Positions 53,825-62,662 of a stretch of DNA of 64,000 nucleotides are shown here, one piece after another (the stretch's first letter is position 1; every line of letters starts with the position of its first letter). Position numbers and translations under genes: made by a program. The notes below the pieces were generated by a model, which saw only the letters and a list, made by a program, of their open reading frames with translations, did not search any database and was not told where the DNA came from. Source of the stretch: Methanolobus halotolerans (GTDB lineage Archaea > Halobacteriota > Methanosarcinia > Methanosarcinales > Methanosarcinaceae); assembly GCF_004745425.1 (NCBI RefSeq), contig NZ_PGGK01000002.1, positions 1 to 64,000 of the forward strand. Direction: 5' to 3'.

Positions 53825-53863
53825 CTTTATCCCACATCCGTACAAGTTCATCTCGAAGGTTCT

Positions 53864-54754
53864 TTAGCTCCGAAACACAGAACACTTTTCGGCAAACAGG
53901 CAGTCCCGGATATTTTCCCACATATCATGGACATTAGAACTAAAGCCGCCACATGCATATTCAATAACTGTCTTTCCTTCCAGCATGGCGTCTGTCGGCG
54001 TTCGGTCATAGGGAAGAACACCAATTATCCCTACTTTTCGATCTCTGCAATAATCCCGGATCATCTGAGTGTTACATTCGTTGATGTTATATTTATTGAC
54101 GCAGACAAGTGCAGGTATCCGGAAATGGTTCACCACTTCTAGCACCCGTTCCAGATCATGCATGCCCGAAACAGTGGGTTCTGTTACAATAAGAACCAGG
54201 TCAACACCTGTTATTGCAGCAATAACAGAACAGCCGGTTCCCGGCGGACCATCGATTATAATGAGATCCTTACCATACTTCATGGCCAGTTCACTGGCAG
54301 TGGTCCTGACAGCCGACACCAGTTTTCCACTGGCCTCTTCACCGATCCCCAGTTTTGCATGTGCCATTGGTCCGAACCGTGTCACTGAACTAAAAACTTC
54401 TCCTGCTTTCCTGTCGACCATCCTGATAGCGCCGGACGGGCAGACATATTCACAGACAGCGCACCCTTCACAGCCGAACACATCCACGCGAATATCCCGG
54501 CCAATTGCACCGAAACTGCAGGATTCCCGACAGATGCCACAATAAGTGCATATATCAGGGTTGATATCTGCCACTTTGAGGCCGTAGAAATCGTTTGTTT
54601 CCAGTATGTTCGGACCCATGATCAAATGCATGTCAGCTGCGTCCACATCACAGTCGGCTATGACGGCATTCTCGGCAAGGGAAGCAAATGCCGAGCTGAT
54701 TGTAGTCTTTCCGGTACCGCCTTTACCACTTATTATAGTGACCTGTTTTACCAT
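53864..54754 (-). CDS. MinD-like ATPase with inserted ferredoxin domain (second copy)
   Basis: A ParA/MinD deviant P-loop ATPase: SGKGGTGKTT (about residues 9-18), IIIDGPPGTGC (about 166-176). Inserted after the P-loop domain is a two-cluster ferredoxin: CTYCGICRESC and CEGCAVCEYVC. 296 residues. With the copy at 54756 it resembles the two MinD-type proteins of the bacterial orange-protein (ORP) locus. The start is 2 bases after the upstream ATPase stop. Confidence 0.93.
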   Translation of the reverse strand: MVKQVTIISGKGGTGKTTISSAFASLAENAVIADCDVDAADMHLIMGPNILETNDFYGLKVADINPDICTYCGICRESCSFGAIGRDIRVDVFGCEGCAVCEYVCPSGAIRMVDRKAGEVFSSVTRFGPMAHAKLGIGEEASGKLVSAVRTTASELAMKYGKDLIIIDGPPGTGCSVIAAITGVDLVLIVTEPTVSGMHDLERVLEVVNHFRIPALVCVNKYNINECNTQMIRDYCRDRKVGIIGVLPYDRTPTDAMLEGKTVIEYACGGFSSNVHDMWENIRDCLFAEKCSVFRS

Positions 54755-54755
54755 C

Positions 54756-55613
54756 TCAGTTCTCCTTAGTACTCAGAATCTGCCTGCAGACATCCTCGAA
54801 CATTTTCAGGAAATGTCCTTTCCATTCAGTCATTTGCATTACAAACGGGATACCTTCTGAATACAGGACAGCTATCTGCCTCTTATCAGGGATCTTCATC
54901 AAAACAGGGATATCCCCGGAGTTACAGTACACCTCAACCCCGTCATAACCCATACCATTACGGTTAATGATGACCCCAAAAGGAATACCCATCTGCCTTA
55001 CAACCTCCACTGCAAGCATAAGATCATTGAGACCAAAAGGCGTAGGTTCTGTTACAAGTATACAATAGTCGACATCCCTGAGTGAGGCAATAACAGGACA
55101 GGCAGTCCCGGGAGGAGAATCAATAATTACAACTTCGCCCTCCCCCTCCCTGATATTGGTCTTTAACTGCCTGATCACAGGAGATGCCATGGGCTCACCT
55201 GTGAAGAGTTCACCTTGCCAGAGATCGATCCTGGCATCAGACCTGCTTCGCTCAATGACACCTGTTATCCGCTCGTCTTCAGTTATGGCATTTTCCGGAC
55301 AGATAAGCATGCACCCTCCGCATCCATGACATAGTTGCGGGAAGAGCATGGGACCACTGGAAAGAACTGCAAGGGCATTATACTGGCAAAATTGTACGCA
55401 TTTGCCGCATTGAATACATTTGTTCCCGTCCACCCGGGGAACTGGGAGGATCACATCCTGATACTTGTCAATATCTGACCGGAGGAAAAGATTGCAGTCA
55501 GGCTCCTCTACGTCGCAGTCAATTAGTTGTACTTTGCCTATTGACAAGGCAAGATTGACTGCCACTGTTGTCTTGCCAGTGCCACCTTTGCCACTTGCGA
55601 CGGCAATCTTCAT
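54756..55613 (-). CDS. MinD-like ATPase with inserted ferredoxin domain (first copy)
   Basis: Same layout as its neighbour: SGKGGTGKTT near the N-terminus, ferredoxin insert with CIQCGKCVQFC and CHGCGGCMLIC, and IIDSPPGTACPV. 285 residues. Such pairs probably act as heterodimers that load or move Fe-S or Mo-type clusters, by analogy with ORP and NBP35 systems. It lies 22 bases after the His-rich NifX-like gene. Confidence 0.93.
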   Translation of the reverse strand: MKIAVASGKGGTGKTTVAVNLALSIGKVQLIDCDVEEPDCNLFLRSDIDKYQDVILPVPRVDGNKCIQCGKCVQFCQYNALAVLSSGPMLFPQLCHGCGGCMLICPENAITEDERITGVIERSRSDARIDLWQGELFTGEPMASPVIRQLKTNIREGEGEVVIIDSPPGTACPVIASLRDVDYCILVTEPTPFGLNDLMLAVEVVRQMGIPFGVIINRNGMGYDGVEVYCNSGDIPVLMKIPDKRQIAVLYSEGIPFVMQMTEWKGHFLKMFEDVCRQILSTKEN

Positions 55614-55635
55614 GCACTTTTACCTTTAAATCATT

Positions 55636-56025
55636 TCAATGGCAGTGTGCATGATCATGGCTGTGATCATGATCATGACCACCACATGCATTATCATGCG
55701 TTGCTTTTGAAAGCTTGCCGGCCTTCCAGGCATCTATGGCATCTGCCACCTTACCTGATGCACCGACAAAAACATCTATCCCGAACTGTTCGAACATTAC
55801 AACAGCCTTTTTACCAAGCCCGCCACAGAGCATTAATTCCACGCCGGATTCAGCCATGAGTTCCGGCGGGAGACCTGTGCCCCCATTGTGTTCACTTGTG
55901 TTCGGGATAACAGAGAATTCCCCTGTTTCCGTATCATAGACAGTGTAGGCAGGCACCTTTCCAAAATGCTGGCCAACTACATCATCCGTTCCGCCTTGTC
56001 CCATTGATGGTATGCTTATTTTCAT
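55636..56025 (-). CDS. NifX/NifB-C family protein with His-rich tail
   Basis: A 129-residue member of the dinitrogenase cofactor family (NifX, NafY, ORP): MKISIPSMGQGGTDDVVGQHFGK followed by AESGVELMLCGGLGKKAVVMFEQ. The C-terminus is a strongly His/Asp-rich tail (CGGHDHDHSHDHAHCH), likely to bind divalent metal ions. By family, it may carry a Mo- or Fe-containing cluster. It heads the MinD pair. Confidence 0.92.
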   Translation of the reverse strand: MKISIPSMGQGGTDDVVGQHFGKVPAYTVYDTETGEFSVIPNTSEHNGGTGLPPELMAESGVELMLCGGLGKKAVVMFEQFGIDVFVGASGKVADAIDAWKAGKLSKATHDNACGGHDHDHSHDHAHCH

Positions 56026-56151
56026 TATATCACCTTATAATTTATTTTATGTCAAAATATGAATTTAGTCTAATGCATAGATACTAACTGACTGAAATAT
56101 CCATTATACCGGATATATGCACATTTAGAGGCGCCTGGCATGGAATCATCG

Positions 56152-56520
56152 TCATTTTTTGCCAGGAGAATTTGGTGCCTCTAATTTTTTCAGGGAGCCG
56201 GTCCTGTAAGCTGAAACAGCTTCCGCAACAGAGCCTTCGGCGGCCATTAATACCTCAACACCTTCGGCAGAGAGAAGTGAGAATGCATTCGGACCGACAC
56301 TTCCGGTTATGAGAGCTGTTACACCTCTGTTGATCATTTGCTGCGCCGCCTGCACCCCGGCTCCCCCCGGACCTGAAGAGCCGGCATTCTCAAATGACTC
56401 GAACTCCATTGAATCGGGGTCTGCAATGACAAAATATCTACATCTTCCAAAATGAGGGTCTATCGAAGCCTCAAGATTGTCTGACATAGATGTGATACAC
56501 ACTTTCATTTCTTTGACCAT
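56152..56520 (-). CDS. NifX/NifB-C family protein
   Basis: A 122-residue relative of the previous gene without the His tail: MKVCITSMSDNLEASIDPHFGRCRYF followed by GPGGAGVQAAQQMINRGVTALITGSVGPNAF. The HFGRC motif is conserved in this family. It is 126 bases upstream of the His-tailed copy and is the first gene of the minus-strand cluster. Residues 4-24 suggest the start at Met4 or Met1; either is possible. Confidence 0.92.
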   Translation of the reverse strand: MVKEMKVCITSMSDNLEASIDPHFGRCRYFVIADPDSMEFESFENAGSSGPGGAGVQAAQQMINRGVTALITGSVGPNAFSLLSAEGVEVLMAAEGSVAEAVSAYRTGSLKKLEAPNSPGKK

Positions 56521-56674
56521 TCTTTGAACCTGGGTTATTTCTTATTGAGATCGAAATACAAATATCAATCACTTCTAAGTAGTTATTATGTACATAAGAG
56601 TTAAAATATAAAAGCTTAACCCACAATAGTTATGTATTTCCACTCAATAAAGCAAAATTTAAAAGAACCAACCA

Positions 56675-56683
56675 GTATATATA
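56675..56683 (+). promoter_or_regulatory. TATA box of uppP, leaderless
   Basis: GTATATATA centred near 56679 predicts a start at about 56704, two bases before the ATG at 56706. No ribosome binding site is visible, so the message is probably leaderless. Confidence 0.5.
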
Positions 56684-56705
56684 CAAATAGAGAAGATAAT
56701 GCACG

Positions 56706-57506
56706 ATGTTAACACTTTTTGAAGCAGTTGTACTGGGCATAGTCCAGGGTGTGGCGGAGTGGCTGCCCATAAGCAGCGAAGGCATGACATCCCTTGTAAT
56801 GATCAATGTTTTCGGCAAGACGTTCGCAGAAGCCCTCCCTATCTCCATATGGCTGCATACCGGAACACTTTTCTCAGCAGCTATATACTTCAGAAAGGAT
56901 CTCCTGGAAATTCTGTATGGCATACCCGGGTATGTGAGAAATGTGAAGTCAGGTAACAAACAAGAGCAGCCTTTGATCAGTTTCCTTATCATCTCGACTC
57001 TGCTTACAGGCCTCGTCGGACTACCTTTAATAGTCCTTGCAACTAACATCACAGAATTTTCAGGCAAAATTGCGACTGCATTTATTGGATTGCTCCTGAT
57101 ATTCACAGGTGTTCTGCAGATAACCGCTTCAGCGAGGGATACGAAAAAACATATACCATTATTCGGCGACTCCCTTGTCACAGGAATCGCCCAGGGATTT
57201 GCCGCACTCCCGGGCATCAGCCGATCCGGGATCACAGTCTCATCATTGCTACTGAGAAACTTTCAGGCCCCTCAGGCCCTCAGACTTAGTTTCCTTATGA
57301 GCATACCTACAGTACTGGTAGCCGATGTGGGGATTGCAATGATGGGCATGTTGACCATTGATGCGAATTCACTGATTGCGTTGTGCTTTGCTTTTATCTT
57401 TGGGATACTGAGTATAGATGCCTTTATAAAAATAGCACAGAAATTTGATTTTGCCAGATTCTGCATAGTACTGGGATTGTTAAGTCTGCTGGCATATTTC
57501 ATCTAA
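56706..57506 (+). CDS. uppP: Undecaprenyl-diphosphatase (UppP/BacA family)
   Basis: Membrane enzyme that recycles polyprenyl diphosphate carriers. The catalytic motif GIVQGVAEWLPISSEGM (about residues 12-28) and the second motif PGISRSGIT (about 173-181) are intact. About eight membrane segments. In archaea the substrate is probably dolichyl or another polyprenyl diphosphate. The 266-residue length is normal. Confidence 0.93.
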   Translation: MLTLFEAVVLGIVQGVAEWLPISSEGMTSLVMINVFGKTFAEALPISIWLHTGTLFSAAIYFRKDLLEILYGIPGYVRNVKSGNKQEQPLISFLIISTLLTGLVGLPLIVLATNITEFSGKIATAFIGLLLIFTGVLQITASARDTKKHIPLFGDSLVTGIAQGFAALPGISRSGITVSSLLLRNFQAPQALRLSFLMSIPTVLVADVGIAMMGMLTIDANSLIALCFAFIFGILSIDAFIKIAQKFDFARFCIVLGLLSLLAYFI

Positions 57507-57606
57507 TAGATCCCCTGTGTTTACCTGGCTATTTAGAGCATAAGAGAATAAGTACATAATAGTTACGGATAAACTTTAAATATCGATATATCCTTCAGGA
57601 GAACTA

Positions 57607-57924
57607 ATGAAGTGTAGAGGCAGACCCAGGTCCCCGAGAAGAGTTGAATGCTCCCCTGAAGTCTTTTACTTCAAACCAAGAGGCGTCCCACTCAAAGAGC
57701 TTGAAACCGTATCCCTTGCAGTAGAGGAACTTGAAGCACTAAGACTTGTCGATGTTGATGGAATGACACAGGAAGAAGCAGCTTTTAAAATGGGAGTTTC
57801 AAGGCGCGCTTTCTGGGAAGACCTGCAGCAGGCAAGGAAGAAAGTGGCACTGGCGCTTACAACAGGCAAGGCCATTGAGATTGCGGGTGGTAATTACATT
57901 AACACCGGAAAGGAACATCAATGA
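57607..57924 (+). CDS. DUF134 DNA-binding protein
   Basis: A 105-residue protein with the DUF134 pattern: an N-terminal Arg/Pro-rich segment [19 protein letters not shown], followed by a helix-turn-helix [23 protein letters not shown]134 genes are often next to NifX-like and Mrp genes and are likely regulators. CAGGAGAACT is an excellent ribosome binding site before ATG 57607. Confidence 0.9.
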   Translation: MKCRGRPRSPRRVECSPEVFYFKPRGVPLKELETVSLAVEELEALRLVDVDGMTQEEAAFKMGVSRRAFWEDLQQARKKVALALTTGKAIEIAGGNYINTGKEHQ

Positions 57925-58002
57925 TTCTTATCCACATAAAAGTTATTCACTCAAATATGAGCATGACAAATACAAAGCATCATTTTTCAAAGAGGAAATT
58001 AA

Positions 58003-58836
58003 ATGGCACAAAATATCCAGAGCCCCGAAGCTTTGCTTGAGAAACCAAAGGAATCAAAGCTTGTTAAAAAGATGAGAGCTATTAAGAATAAGATAATGGT
58101 CATGAGCGGTAAGGGAGGCGTGGGTAAAAGCACCATTGCCGCAAATCTTGCCGCACGCCTTGCGGAGCGTGGATACAAAGTAGGTCTCCTCGATGCTGAT
58201 ATACACGGGCCAAGTATTCCCAAGATGTTCGGGATAGAGAACGAAAGACCTGGCGTGGACGAGGAAGGCATTATCCCCATATCTGTGACCGAGAACCTGA
58301 AGGTTATGTCAATAGCGCTCCTTGTAGAGGACAGGGACTCACCCATAATATGGAGAGGACCCGCAAAGATGGCAGCTATCAAACAGTTCCTTGAAGAGGT
58401 CTCATGGGGAAAACTTGATTACCTGTTCATTGACCTGCCTCCCGGAACCGGTGATGAGCCACTGAGCATTGCACAGCTGATCGAGAAACTTGACGGTGCT
58501 GTTGTCGTAACCACTCCCCAGGATGTAGCTCTGCTGAGTGTCAGGAAGTCCCTTACATTTGCACATATGCTCAAAGTGCCTGTTATCGGTATTGTGGAGA
58601 ACATGGGTGCTATGAAATGCCCGCACTGTAAAGAAAAAATAGATATTTACGGAACAGGCGGAGTTGAAAAGGCTGCAGCCGATTTTAATGTAAATATCAT
58701 CGGAGAATTACCCATCGACCCTGCACTTGCAGAAATTGAGGATATGGGGAGGGTCCATCTAGAAGGAGACAAGGATCTTGAATGGTCCCGGGAATTCAGT
58801 AAAATAGTTGACAGTGTAGAGAATTTCAAAAAATAA
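58003..58836 (+). CDS. apbC: Mrp/NBP35 (ApbC) Fe-S carrier ATPase
   Basis: Deviant P-loop ATPase that carries [4Fe-4S] clusters to target enzymes. P-loop SGKGGVGKST (about residues 32-41), LPPGTGDEPLS and the cluster-binding CPHC (about 205-208) are intact. 277 residues. It is 78 bases after DUF134, on the same strand. It probably works with the MinD/NifX cluster on the opposite strand. Confidence 0.94.
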   Translation: MAQNIQSPEALLEKPKESKLVKKMRAIKNKIMVMSGKGGVGKSTIAANLAARLAERGYKVGLLDADIHGPSIPKMFGIENERPGVDEEGIIPISVTENLKVMSIALLVEDRDSPIIWRGPAKMAAIKQFLEEVSWGKLDYLFIDLPPGTGDEPLSIAQLIEKLDGAVVVTTPQDVALLSVRKSLTFAHMLKVPVIGIVENMGAMKCPHCKEKIDIYGTGGVEKAAADFNVNIIGELPIDPALAEIEDMGRVHLEGDKDLEWSREFSKIVDSVENFKK

Positions 58837-58845
58837 CATTATAGA

Positions 58846-58881
58846 AGGGAGAACAGATCTCCCTACATTTTCCTATATTTG
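58846..58881 (+). terminator. Hairpin terminator after apbC
   Basis: GGGAGA (58847-58852) pairs with TCTCCC (58858-58863) around ACAGA, extended by A-T at 58846/58864, followed by the T-rich ACATTTTCCTATATTT. Confidence 0.5.
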
Positions 58882-58896
58882 TTTTCAAATATTTAA

Positions 58897-59225
58897 ACTG
58901 ATTTTCTCCGGGGTACTTTTTGGGCCCCGATACACATATTTGATCATGAGAGTGGGACTACGCCGGACCCCGGCGGCCTGAGCAAATTCATCAGAAAACT
59001 TACAGGAACAGGGTTTGCATATTTTTGCCTGTCCCCGGATTTTCTGTCTGCGTGAACGAACATACCACACTCTTCAAGAACGAAAAATGCCTGCTTTGCG
59101 GAGATAGAGTGGTTGATCGTATATCCAGGATCACCGGCTACTATGGACACGTAAGTAGCTGGAATCCCGGAAAACCTATGGAGTACAAGCAGCACCACAG
59201 ATACAACTGCTCTGCAAAAAAATAA
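58897..59225 (+). pseudogene. nrdD: Frameshifted C-terminal remnant of anaerobic ribonucleotide reductase NrdD
   Basis: One frame (58897-59043) reads GGLSKFIRKLTGTGFAYF followed by CLSPDF, matching the region before the NrdD zinc site. A second frame (from 59040) continues with SVCVNEHTTLFKNEKCLLCG, then RISRITGYYGHVSSWNPGKP and MEYKQHHRY, matching the NrdD zinc-binding and glycyl-radical C-terminus. The change occurs in the TTTT at 59040-59043 and is explained by one missing T. A stop at 58894-58896 ends homology upstream, so the large catalytic part is missing. Confidence 0.75.
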
Positions 59226-59249
59226 ATAACTGAATGGCATCTGAAAGGT

Positions 59250-59957
59250 ATGCGTTTTCAAAGTGAAAGAACATTCAACTGGCTTTTTTGCAGGGACATC
59301 GATACTGTGAAAGAGCTTTCACGTGTTATCCAGGCAGCTCATCTCTGGCATGTAAGGACAGACCTTGTTAGTGAACTGATAGCTTTGAAGGAAGAGGGGC
59401 ACTGGGAGAACTCTTTGAGAGATACTGCAAGGGCAGCTTCCGCTCTTGCTGCGGATGCCATCATTTCCCCGGACGTGAGCAACTGGATGTTGTCCAAACA
59501 GAAAGATATGGCATGGAACAGTGATGTATATGATACGGCATATGTACTGACAGCTCTTGCTGACATGGGAATTCATAACAGGAAAGGTTGTTTGTGGCTT
59601 ATTGAAAACTACGGACCCGCATGGGAACATCCGGGAACAACTGCCCTGATGATCAATGCTCTGATAAAACAGGGGAAACTTAGCAAAAAAGATAGCAGCG
59701 GTTTTAACAGGTTCATAAATGAACGTGCCGAATGGATACTCTCAAAACGTGTCGAAGAGGGAGCATGGAAAAACCTTGCCACAAGTAATATTGTTATACA
59801 GGCTTTGATACTTGCAGGATATGGCAACAAATGTGGAAAAGCTCTTCAATGGCTTCTGGACAGTATGAATGCCAACGGATCATGGGGAAAAGGTAAGGGT
59901 GACATCAATACAACAGCTTTGACCCTTATCACTCTTGCTTCTTTTGAGAAGATGTGA
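59250..59957 (+). CDS. Prenyltransferase/squalene-cyclase repeat protein
   Basis: A 235-residue protein of alpha-alpha toroid repeats as in squalene-hopene cyclases and prenyltransferase beta subunits: DVYDTAYVLTALADMGI, GTTALMINALIKQGKL and NANGSWGKGKGDINTTALTL (QW-like repeats). It lacks the catalytic DxDD motif of class II cyclases, so it may be a binding domain only. Its last 29 bases overlap the tail of the convergent histidine kinase gene. Function unknown. Confidence 0.75.
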   Translation: MRFQSERTFNWLFCRDIDTVKELSRVIQAAHLWHVRTDLVSELIALKEEGHWENSLRDTARAASALAADAIISPDVSNWMLSKQKDMAWNSDVYDTAYVLTALADMGIHNRKGCLWLIENYGPAWEHPGTTALMINALIKQGKLSKKDSSGFNRFINERAEWILSKRVEEGAWKNLATSNIVIQALILAGYGNKCGKALQWLLDSMNANGSWGKGKGDINTTALTLITLASFEKM

Positions 59958-61980
59958 CCTCAGTATACTCCTGAATATCCTTACATTTAACAGGAAGGGT
60001 CAGATGCATAGTAGTACCTATACCCTGTTTGCTCTCTGCCCAGATATCCCCATTATGAGCTGCAACTATCTTTTTACAGATGTAGAGACCAAGACCGTTA
60101 CCCCCGTACTTGCGGGTGGAAGAACCATCCACCTGATAGAACCTGTCGAATATATGCAATCGGTCCTCATCTCCGATGCCGATACCATTATCAGCTATCT
60201 GTAGGTGTATCCTATCTTCTTCTTTGGTAGCTGATATATTTATAGTTCCCTTTTCAGGAGTAAATTTCACAGAATTGTCGATGAGGTTAGCAAACACATT
60301 CCGGAGGTAATCCAGATCCCCTTCTATAAGAGGGAGATCGTTTGGAAGATCCTTTTCAATTGTGTGACCTTTGCTTGTTATTTCCGGTGACCTATCCTGT
60401 ATAGCGGATTCGACCACCTCTGTTAAACGAAGAGGGATAAAACTATAATCCACATTGCCGCCTTCCGTTATACTTACATAGAGAAGTGAATCGATCAATC
60501 TTTTGAGCCTCTCGGAGCTCAGCATGATCTTTTCCATGGCATCATTCTGTTTTTCGGTCAACTCCCCCAGAGCACCATCGTACATAAGTTCACTGTAACC
60601 TTTGATAGGGATCAATGGAGTTGTAAGTTCATGCCTCAGGTTTGAGAGGAATTCGTCTTTCATCCTGTCAAGGGACTTGAGTTCCTTATTAACCTTTGCA
60701 AGTTCTTCTGCATAATTGTTCAGGGCTTCTTCCGCAACCTTGCGCTCGGTGAAATCCTCTACGACACATACGCCGCCCATCAATTTGCCCTCTTCAGATA
60801 TCACCGGGCTGAATTCTGCTTTAATGGGTATGACCCCGTTTGAGAAAGGCGAATGGAAGTTATCCTCATACCTGGCAGGGATACCCGCAAGGACCTGTCT
60901 TATAGCCTTTTTGATAGATTCGTCTTTGAAGGACCTGAGCATATTGAACCCCATTATCGCAGATATCACACTTTCTTCAGGAGCACCTATTATCTTCACA
61001 AAGTTCGCATTGCACTGTGTGATCACGCTCTTTTCATCAAAGTGGAATATACCCAGAGGTGATTTCTCAAATATCATACGATATTTGTTCTTGGATATCG
61101 TCATCAGGCGTTCTTTCATCTTACGCCGGGAGATGTCATTTAGAAAAGCGCCATGGAACACTTCCCCTTTCACACGTGTAGTGGTAATTGATATCTCTAC
61201 CGGAAACTCGCTGCCATCCTTTCGCAGACCTGTTACCTCGAATATCCGGCCTACCACCGGAGATTTACCGATGGATATGATCTGGCCCCACCCTTCATGG
61301 GCCTTCCTGTAACGCCTGGGCATGATAAGGGTTAATGGTTCCCCCATAGCTTCATTTTTCCCATACCCGAATAACTCACATGCAGCTTTGTTCCAGAATG
61401 TTATGTGACCACTGGAGTCCGAGAAGACCACTGCATATGAGGAAGATTCAAGGAAAGAGAGAAGATTTCCGTTTTCCTGCACTGTCGTGACAGCAAGCTC
61501 CTTTTCAGTAGTACCTGTTTGAACAATGTCAGTGCCTGTCAAAAGAAAACCATTCGGAGAGCCATCTTTATTTTTCAGCATAGTGATTTTCAAGGACATA
61601 CTCACTTCATTGCCGTTCTTTCTGAGGATGGGGCATTCAAGAGAATATCCCGGATCGGTTTTTCCACAGAGGTTGCGAGGAAAACTTTCTTTTAATATCC
61701 CCTGTGAACTTGCAGGCACAAATATATCAAACCAGCTTTTGTTTTCAACATCCTGTTCACTATAACCTAATACCGATCCTACTTTCCGATTAATACAAAC
61801 TACATTGTGTTCATTGTCAATAACAAAGATAAAGGCGTTCACAAGGTCGAAAAATCCTTTTGCTAATTCCAGTTGATCAGAGGTGAGATTACCAGTGAAT
61901 ACAGAATCAGAATCAATTTTCCAAGAGCAATTTTGCCTTGTATTTGCTGAAGAGTCCTGATCCTTGCTATGACATTCCAT
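59929..61980 (-). CDS. PAS-domain sensor histidine kinase
   Basis: A soluble 683-residue kinase, with three PAS domains (about residues 40-150, 165-285, 300-412), a coil, a HisKA domain (about 435-500) with the phosphoacceptor His in NLRHELTTPLIPI, and a HATPase domain (about 545-665) with N-box NLIDNSVKFTPEKG, DNGIGIGDE and GGNGLGLYICKKI. No membrane segment is seen. It has no adjacent response regulator; the receiver proteins at 8150-9648 are possible but unlinked partners. Confidence 0.93.
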   Translation of the reverse strand: MECHSKDQDSSANTRQNCSWKIDSDSVFTGNLTSDQLELAKGFFDLVNAFIFVIDNEHNVVCINRKVGSVLGYSEQDVENKSWFDIFVPASSQGILKESFPRNLCGKTDPGYSLECPILRKNGNEVSMSLKITMLKNKDGSPNGFLLTGTDIVQTGTTEKELAVTTVQENGNLLSFLESSSYAVVFSDSSGHITFWNKAACELFGYGKNEAMGEPLTLIMPRRYRKAHEGWGQIISIGKSPVVGRIFEVTGLRKDGSEFPVEISITTTRVKGEVFHGAFLNDISRRKMKERLMTISKNKYRMIFEKSPLGIFHFDEKSVITQCNANFVKIIGAPEESVISAIMGFNMLRSFKDESIKKAIRQVLAGIPARYEDNFHSPFSNGVIPIKAEFSPVISEEGKLMGGVCVVEDFTERKVAEEALNNYAEELAKVNKELKSLDRMKDEFLSNLRHELTTPLIPIKGYSELMYDGALGELTEKQNDAMEKIMLSSERLKRLIDSLLYVSITEGGNVDYSFIPLRLTEVVESAIQDRSPEITSKGHTIEKDLPNDLPLIEGDLDYLRNVFANLIDNSVKFTPEKGTINISATKEEDRIHLQIADNGIGIGDEDRLHIFDRFYQVDGSSTRKYGGNGLGLYICKKIVAAHNGDIWAESKQGIGTTMHLTLPVKCKDIQEYTEVTSSQKKQE

Positions 61981-62220
61981 CCATACACCTTAATCCATGA
62001 AAACCAGCCGCATATTGGGTACAATATTAAAATCTTAACATATGCAATTGTATATAGATTGTAATATATAATGGTTTTTATTAGAATCGTTAAAGTCAAA
62101 CTCGTTTAAGAGTTAAGTAATCTTAATTATATAAATGATAGTGAATGCCTTTAATCTATTTGTATTGGCTCAGAGTAGATTTATAGCTACAAAAGTATTA
62201 AGGTAGTACAGGTGAATGCG

Positions 62221-62649
62221 ATGAGTGAAGAGTTAAGACACCATGAGGAATCCAATACTTATATTGCCAGAAAAAGATCTTATTTTGAGAATGACATTAA
62301 CATTGACGGTAATTTGATCGTAGGAGCAGGATCAGGGTTCTGGAAAGATCTTCATGTCAGGGGAACTCTCAAACTGGGCAAAGGATCCTCAGTCAAAGGC
62401 AACATCACGGCTGATAACATAGTCATAGGTCCCAGGTCTGAGATTAAAGGTAATGTAGAAGCAACTAGCGACCTGAAGATCTTTGACAGGGTTACTGTTG
62501 ACGGATCGGTTACAGCCGGCAAGACCATGTCTATAAGACCAGGATGTACAGTCGGGTTTGTAAGGGCCAGCGAGGCACTCGAGCTTATCGGGCAGGTCAA
62601 TGTAAAAGAAATAGAGACCGGAACGAAAGTGATAGTACGTTCCGAGTGA
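62221..62649 (+). CDS. Bactofilin-like protein (short)
   Basis: A 142-residue beta-helix protein: INIDGNLIVGAGSGFWKDLHV, LKLGKGSSVKGNITADNIVIG and SEIKGNVEATSDLKIFDRVT show the spaced Gly/Asn and hydrophobic repeats of bactofilins. A GTG at 62212 is in frame, but GGTGA seven bases before ATG 62221 favours that start. It is a relative of the double-block protein at 26277. Confidence 0.8.
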   Translation: MSEELRHHEESNTYIARKRSYFENDINIDGNLIVGAGSGFWKDLHVRGTLKLGKGSSVKGNITADNIVIGPRSEIKGNVEATSDLKIFDRVTVDGSVTAGKTMSIRPGCTVGFVRASEALELIGQVNVKEIETGTKVIVRSE

Positions 62650-62662
62650 TGCAGAACATCAT

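Noticed and set aside
55636-56520. Nitrogen-fixation locus suggested by NifX-like genes
   Set aside because: No nifHDK, nifE/N or nifB genes nearby; the neighbours fit an ORP-like cluster instead.
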